The notes beneath the pieces are model-generated. The model made no database searches. It had not been told where the DNA came from and worked only from the letters and a program-made list of their open reading frames with translations. A stretch of 33,347 nt of DNA from positions 1-33,347 of the forward strand of contig CAXBPZ010000007.1 in NCBI GenBank assembly GCA_963977845.1, written 5' to 3'. This DNA is from Methylopumilus sp003533095. GTDB lineage: Bacteria; Pseudomonadota; Gammaproteobacteria; Burkholderiales; Methylophilaceae. This document shows, in pieces, positions 30,910-33,347 of the stretch. Position 1 is the stretch's first letter; each line of letters begins with the position of its first letter. The position numbers were made by a program, and so were the translations under genes.

Positions 30910-32334
30910 ATGAGTTCATCTGAACTGAATCGACCTCTTCCAAAAGAAGAGGTCATTTCGCTTTATAAGTCACAAGGAAAAATTCAACCACGAGGTGTCG
31001 ATGGATATTTTGCGCGCATTCGGTGGCTCATGGTGTGGCTTACCCAAATTTATTTCTATGGGATGCCCTGGCTTCAATGGGGTGGTCGTCAAGCACTTCT
31101 TTTTGATTTAGATGGTAAACGTTTTTATATTTATGGATTAGTTTTATATCCACAAGATCTTATTTATCTCACCGCAATTTTAATTATCTCTGCACTATCT
31201 TTATTTCTTTTTACAGCTGTAGCAGGGAGATTATGGTGTGGTTTTACATGTCCTCAAACCGTTTATACAGAAATCTTTATGTGGATTGAATCAAAAATTG
31301 AAGGTAATCACATGGCAAGAAAAAAACTGGATGATATGCCATGGACACCTAAAAAATTTGGTATTCGTTCAAGTAAACATTTTGTATGGCTTCTTTTTGC
31401 GTTCTGGACTGGATTTACTTTTGTGGGATATTTCACACCTATTAGAGATTTATTTGCTGAAGTAAGGTACCTCTCCACAGGTCCATGGGAAACTTTTTGG
31501 TTGTTTTTTTATACTTTCGCTACTTACGGTAATGCAGGTTTCATGCGCGAACAAGTATGTAAATATATGTGCCCATATGCAAGATTCCAAAGTGCAATGT
31601 TTGATAAAGATACTTTAATCGTAAGTTACGATAAAGAGCGTGGTGAACCTCGAGGAGGCAGATCATCGCATGCAGACCATCAAGCACTGGGGGATTGTAT
31701 TGATTGTCATATTTGTATGCAGGTATGTCCTACAGGTATTGATATTCGGGAAGGTCTTCAATACGAATGTATTAGTTGCGGCGCATGTGCCGATGCCTGT
31801 GATTCAGTGATGGATAAAGTAGGATACTCGCAAGGACTTATAAAATTTACAACAGAAAATGCACTCATTAATCGTTGGTCTAAACAAGAAATGATCAAAC
31901 GAATTTTTAGAGTGCGAGTTTTAATATATGGGCTTGTATTATCAATTATTATTGGTAGCGTTTTATGGAGTCTTACGTTTAGAAACTCTTTTAGAATTGA
32001 TGTGGTAAGAGATCGTGGTGTTATGGCACGATTAGCTGATGGCGGCATGCTTGAAAATGTTTATCGATTAAATATTATGAATGCATTGGAAGAAGGTCAG
32101 CATTATAAAATTTATGTCGAGGGACTTAACAATATTCTTGTTGATTCAGATAATTTAGAGCCTAATAAAACCATTGCCATTAAAGCTACTGAATCGCGAT
32201 GGGTGCCTGTGCGAGTTCAAATTCCAGATGGTTCAGAGAAATCAGGTTCTCATAAAATTATATTTAAAGTTGAGTCAGAAGAAACGCATGAAGTTGTAAA
32301 GGAACAATCGACGTTTATTGTGCCAAGAAATTAA
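30910..32334 (+). CDS. ccoG: cbb3 oxidase accessory protein CcoG (polyferredoxin)
   Basis: Membrane protein of 474 residues implicated in reducing Cu(II) to Cu(I) for oxidase assembly. Several helices flank Cys-rich segments: CGFTCPQTVYTEIFMWIE, CKYMCPYARFQSAMFD, and a two-cluster ferredoxin domain CIDCHICMQVCPTG plus CISCGACADACD. After the last helix comes a periplasmic Ig-like domain (about residues 370-474) ending in EQSTFIVP. It follows ccoP by 18 nt without a good ribosome site. FixG and RdxA are older names for the family. Confidence 0.96.
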   Translation: MSSSELNRPLPKEEVISLYKSQGKIQPRGVDGYFARIRWLMVWLTQIYFYGMPWLQWGGRQALLFDLDGKRFYIYGLVLYPQDLIYLTAILIISALSLFLFTAVAGRLWCGFTCPQTVYTEIFMWIESKIEGNHMARKKLDDMPWTPKKFGIRSSKHFVWLLFAFWTGFTFVGYFTPIRDLFAEVRYLSTGPWETFWLFFYTFATYGNAGFMREQVCKYMCPYARFQSAMFDKDTLIVSYDKERGEPRGGRSSHADHQALGDCIDCHICMQVCPTGIDIREGLQYECISCGACADACDSVMDKVGYSQGLIKFTTENALINRWSKQEMIKRIFRVRVLIYGLVLSIIIGSVLWSLTFRNSFRIDVVRDRGVMARLADGGMLENVYRLNIMNALEEGQHYKIYVEGLNNILVDSDNLEPNKTIAIKATESRWVPVRVQIPDGSEKSGSHKIIFKVESEETHEVVKEQSTFIVPRN

Positions 32335-32343
32335 GGATAAAAA

Positions 32344-32598
32344 ATGGATAATCAAAATAATACAATTTGGTGGAAAAATGGATATGTATGGCTTATTTTA
32401 GGTGGGCCCTTCCTCGTCGTGATTGCCTCATTTTTCACTTATTATTTAGCAGCAACAAAACCAGATGCGGTGATTGATAATTACTATCAAAAAGGTATTG
32501 AAATCAATAAAACGATGAGTGAGGAAAGAGATTCTATGGCGCCTGCAACGCAAGCTCGCAATCACGCGCAAACTGGAATAAAGCCTGAATCACATTAA
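32344..32598 (+). CDS. ccoH: FixH/CcoH family protein (short form)
   Basis: Assembly factor of cbb3 oxidase, 84 residues. One helix (about 14-33: VWLILGGPFLVVIASFFTYY) is followed by the signature VIDNYYQKGIEINKTM, matching the DDYYKxGLxIN box of FixH-like proteins. The large periplasmic domain of rhizobial FixH is missing; such short forms are, as I recall, usual in betaproteobacteria. A good AAGGA site precedes the ATG. The last four bases overlap the stop of the convergent radical SAM gene (shared TTAA). Last gene of the cbb3 locus. Confidence 0.85.
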   Translation: MDNQNNTIWWKNGYVWLILGGPFLVVIASFFTYYLAATKPDAVIDNYYQKGIEINKTMSEERDSMAPATQARNHAQTGIKPESH

Positions 32599-33347
32599 TA
32601 ACTCACAGTTGTTTTGATATCGAGACTACGTAATTTTTTTGCAATATTCTCAAGGGTTGCTTCATTAACGCGAGCTAAATTTTTAGCTAATGGTTGCAAA
32701 GAGGGTCTCGCTAATCCATATAGATGTACGCCCTGAATATTATTTTTTACTTCATTGATTAAGTCTACATAGGCCTTAATATCTTTTTCGCTCGGCCCTT
32801 TTCCTTGAATACTAAAAATACATGTTTGAACAAAAGTCGGACAAACATTTGTACTCATTTTGAGACGTTCTAGTATTTGATGCGGTTTTAGATTTACTTG
32901 ATTGATTGTTTTAATACTTTCTTCAGTTGCAGCATCGACTTTAAACCAAACCTCACCATTGATTTCATTTAGCATTTCAACACTTTTTATTACAGATGTT
33001 TGATGCATTAAACTTCCATTAGTGATAAGTCGTATTTTAAGTTTATGAAGCAGATTAAATTCTTCAAGTAATTTTTTTACAATTGAAATGACTTCAGGAA
33101 ATTCTTCAGCACTTGTAGGTTCGCCGTTACCTGAAAAAGCAATATCTTTTAAATGACGATCTTCAATAGATACATTTTTTTCCATGTAGTCACCATGAAT
33201 GATTTCATGAAGAAAAAAACGTAATTCTTCTTCAAGCACATCTAATTCAATAGGCGGTGGTGTTCCACGAGTGAGATTAGGTATTTCACAATATATACAT
33301 TGCCAATTACATGCATTATTTACATTTAAGTTGATACCCACTGATAA
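32595..33347 (-). CDS. Radical SAM protein (5' end outside window)
   Basis: Iron-sulfur enzyme that uses S-adenosylmethionine to make a radical. The cluster motif CNWQCIYCEIP (C-x3-C-x2-C) follows GINLNVNNA. FSGNGEPTSAEEF is the glycine/Glu SAM-binding motif, and LITNGSLM comes later. No second cluster (SPASM) domain is seen at the C-terminus. The reading frame continues through the right edge with no start that fits the family, whose proteins normally have a short N-terminal region before this motif; the GTG at 33341 looks internal. Close relatives are annotated only as radical SAM proteins; substrate unknown. Convergent with ccoH, overlapping it by 4 nt. Confidence 0.88.
   Translation of the reverse strand, partial: LSVGINLNVNNACNWQCIYCEIPNLTRGTPPPIELDVLEEELRFFLHEIIHGDYMEKNVSIEDRHLKDIAFSGNGEPTSAEEFPEVISIVKKLLEEFNLLHKLKIRLITNGSLMHQTSVIKSVEMLNEINGEVWFKVDAATEESIKTINQVNLKPHQILERLKMSTNVCPTFVQTCIFSIQGKGPSEKDIKAYVDLINEVKNNIQGVHLYGLARPSLQPLAKNLARVNEATLENIAKKLRSLDIKTTVSY

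Noticed and set aside
1..33347. CRISPR arrays, tRNA/rRNA genes, insertion sequences, phage genes, toxin-antitoxin pairs, riboswitches
   Set aside because: I looked for repeat-spacer periodicity, cloverleaf-like segments, transposase or integrase motifs and long structured leaders, and saw none.

Overview
This is an AT-rich, very gene-dense stretch of a proteobacterial chromosome. The gene content (cbb3 oxidase with ccoG/I/S, aroQ-accB-accC-prmA, hemCD divergent from argH, FxsA beside a ferredoxin-type reductase, DUF2788) suggests a betaproteobacterium. The low GC, tiny intergenic gaps and absence of mobile DNA suggest a streamlined freshwater or marine Methylophilaceae-like lineage. That placement is inferred from remembered gene families and composition, not from a database search. 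I saw no insertion sequences, prophage genes, CRISPR arrays, rRNA or tRNA. I read every gene here as vertically inherited core or near-core.

Layout. (1) 1-3400: the 3' part of gyrB, then oxyR 13 nt downstream, closed by a perfect hairpin terminator shared with a convergent gene for a DUF2892 membrane protein with a very basic Lys/Arg/Ala tail. (2) 3453-9051, minus strand: dsbD and a TlpA/ResA-like thioredoxin (overlapping), then aroQ-accB-accC-prmA behind a promoter-like element. (3) 9191-10608, plus: fxsA and an iron-sulfur flavin reductase, closed by a terminator shared with a small secreted Ala/Lys/Pro-rich peptide gene. (4) 11065-14769: hemC-hemD (minus) divergent from argH (plus), with an orphan three-helix protein where many betaproteobacteria carry hemX/hemY. 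(5) 14778-21623, minus: a tightly coupled tripartite RND efflux operon (membrane fusion protein, pump, outer-membrane lipoprotein) with a DegT/DnrJ-type PLP aminotransferase as its last gene. (6) 21738-25046: a VIT1/CCC1-type transporter, an orphan two-helix protein, and a minus-strand unit of DUF2788 protein, Nramp-related transporter, MarC and a 46-residue microprotein. (7) 25157-32598, plus: the complete cbb3 oxidase locus ccoI-ccoS-ccoN-ccoO-ccoQ-ccoP-ccoG-ccoH with two FNR-type boxes. (8) 32595-33347: a radical SAM gene running off the right edge.

How it fits together. The largest block builds a high-affinity, proton-pumping cbb3 terminal oxidase: CcoNOQP is the enzyme, CcoI, CcoS, CcoG and CcoH deliver copper and assemble it, and FNR-type boxes suggest induction at low oxygen. 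DsbD and the TlpA-like protein move reducing power to the periplasm, as c-type cytochrome and copper-site assembly need. The hem genes supply the tetrapyrrole. The least explained parts are the aminotransferase in the RND operon, the basic-tailed DUF2892 protein, the secreted Ala/Lys/Pro peptide, the microprotein after marC, and the metal-site variant of the Nramp-like transporter. I found no unmistakable new multi-gene system; the RND-plus-aminotransferase operon is the best candidate.
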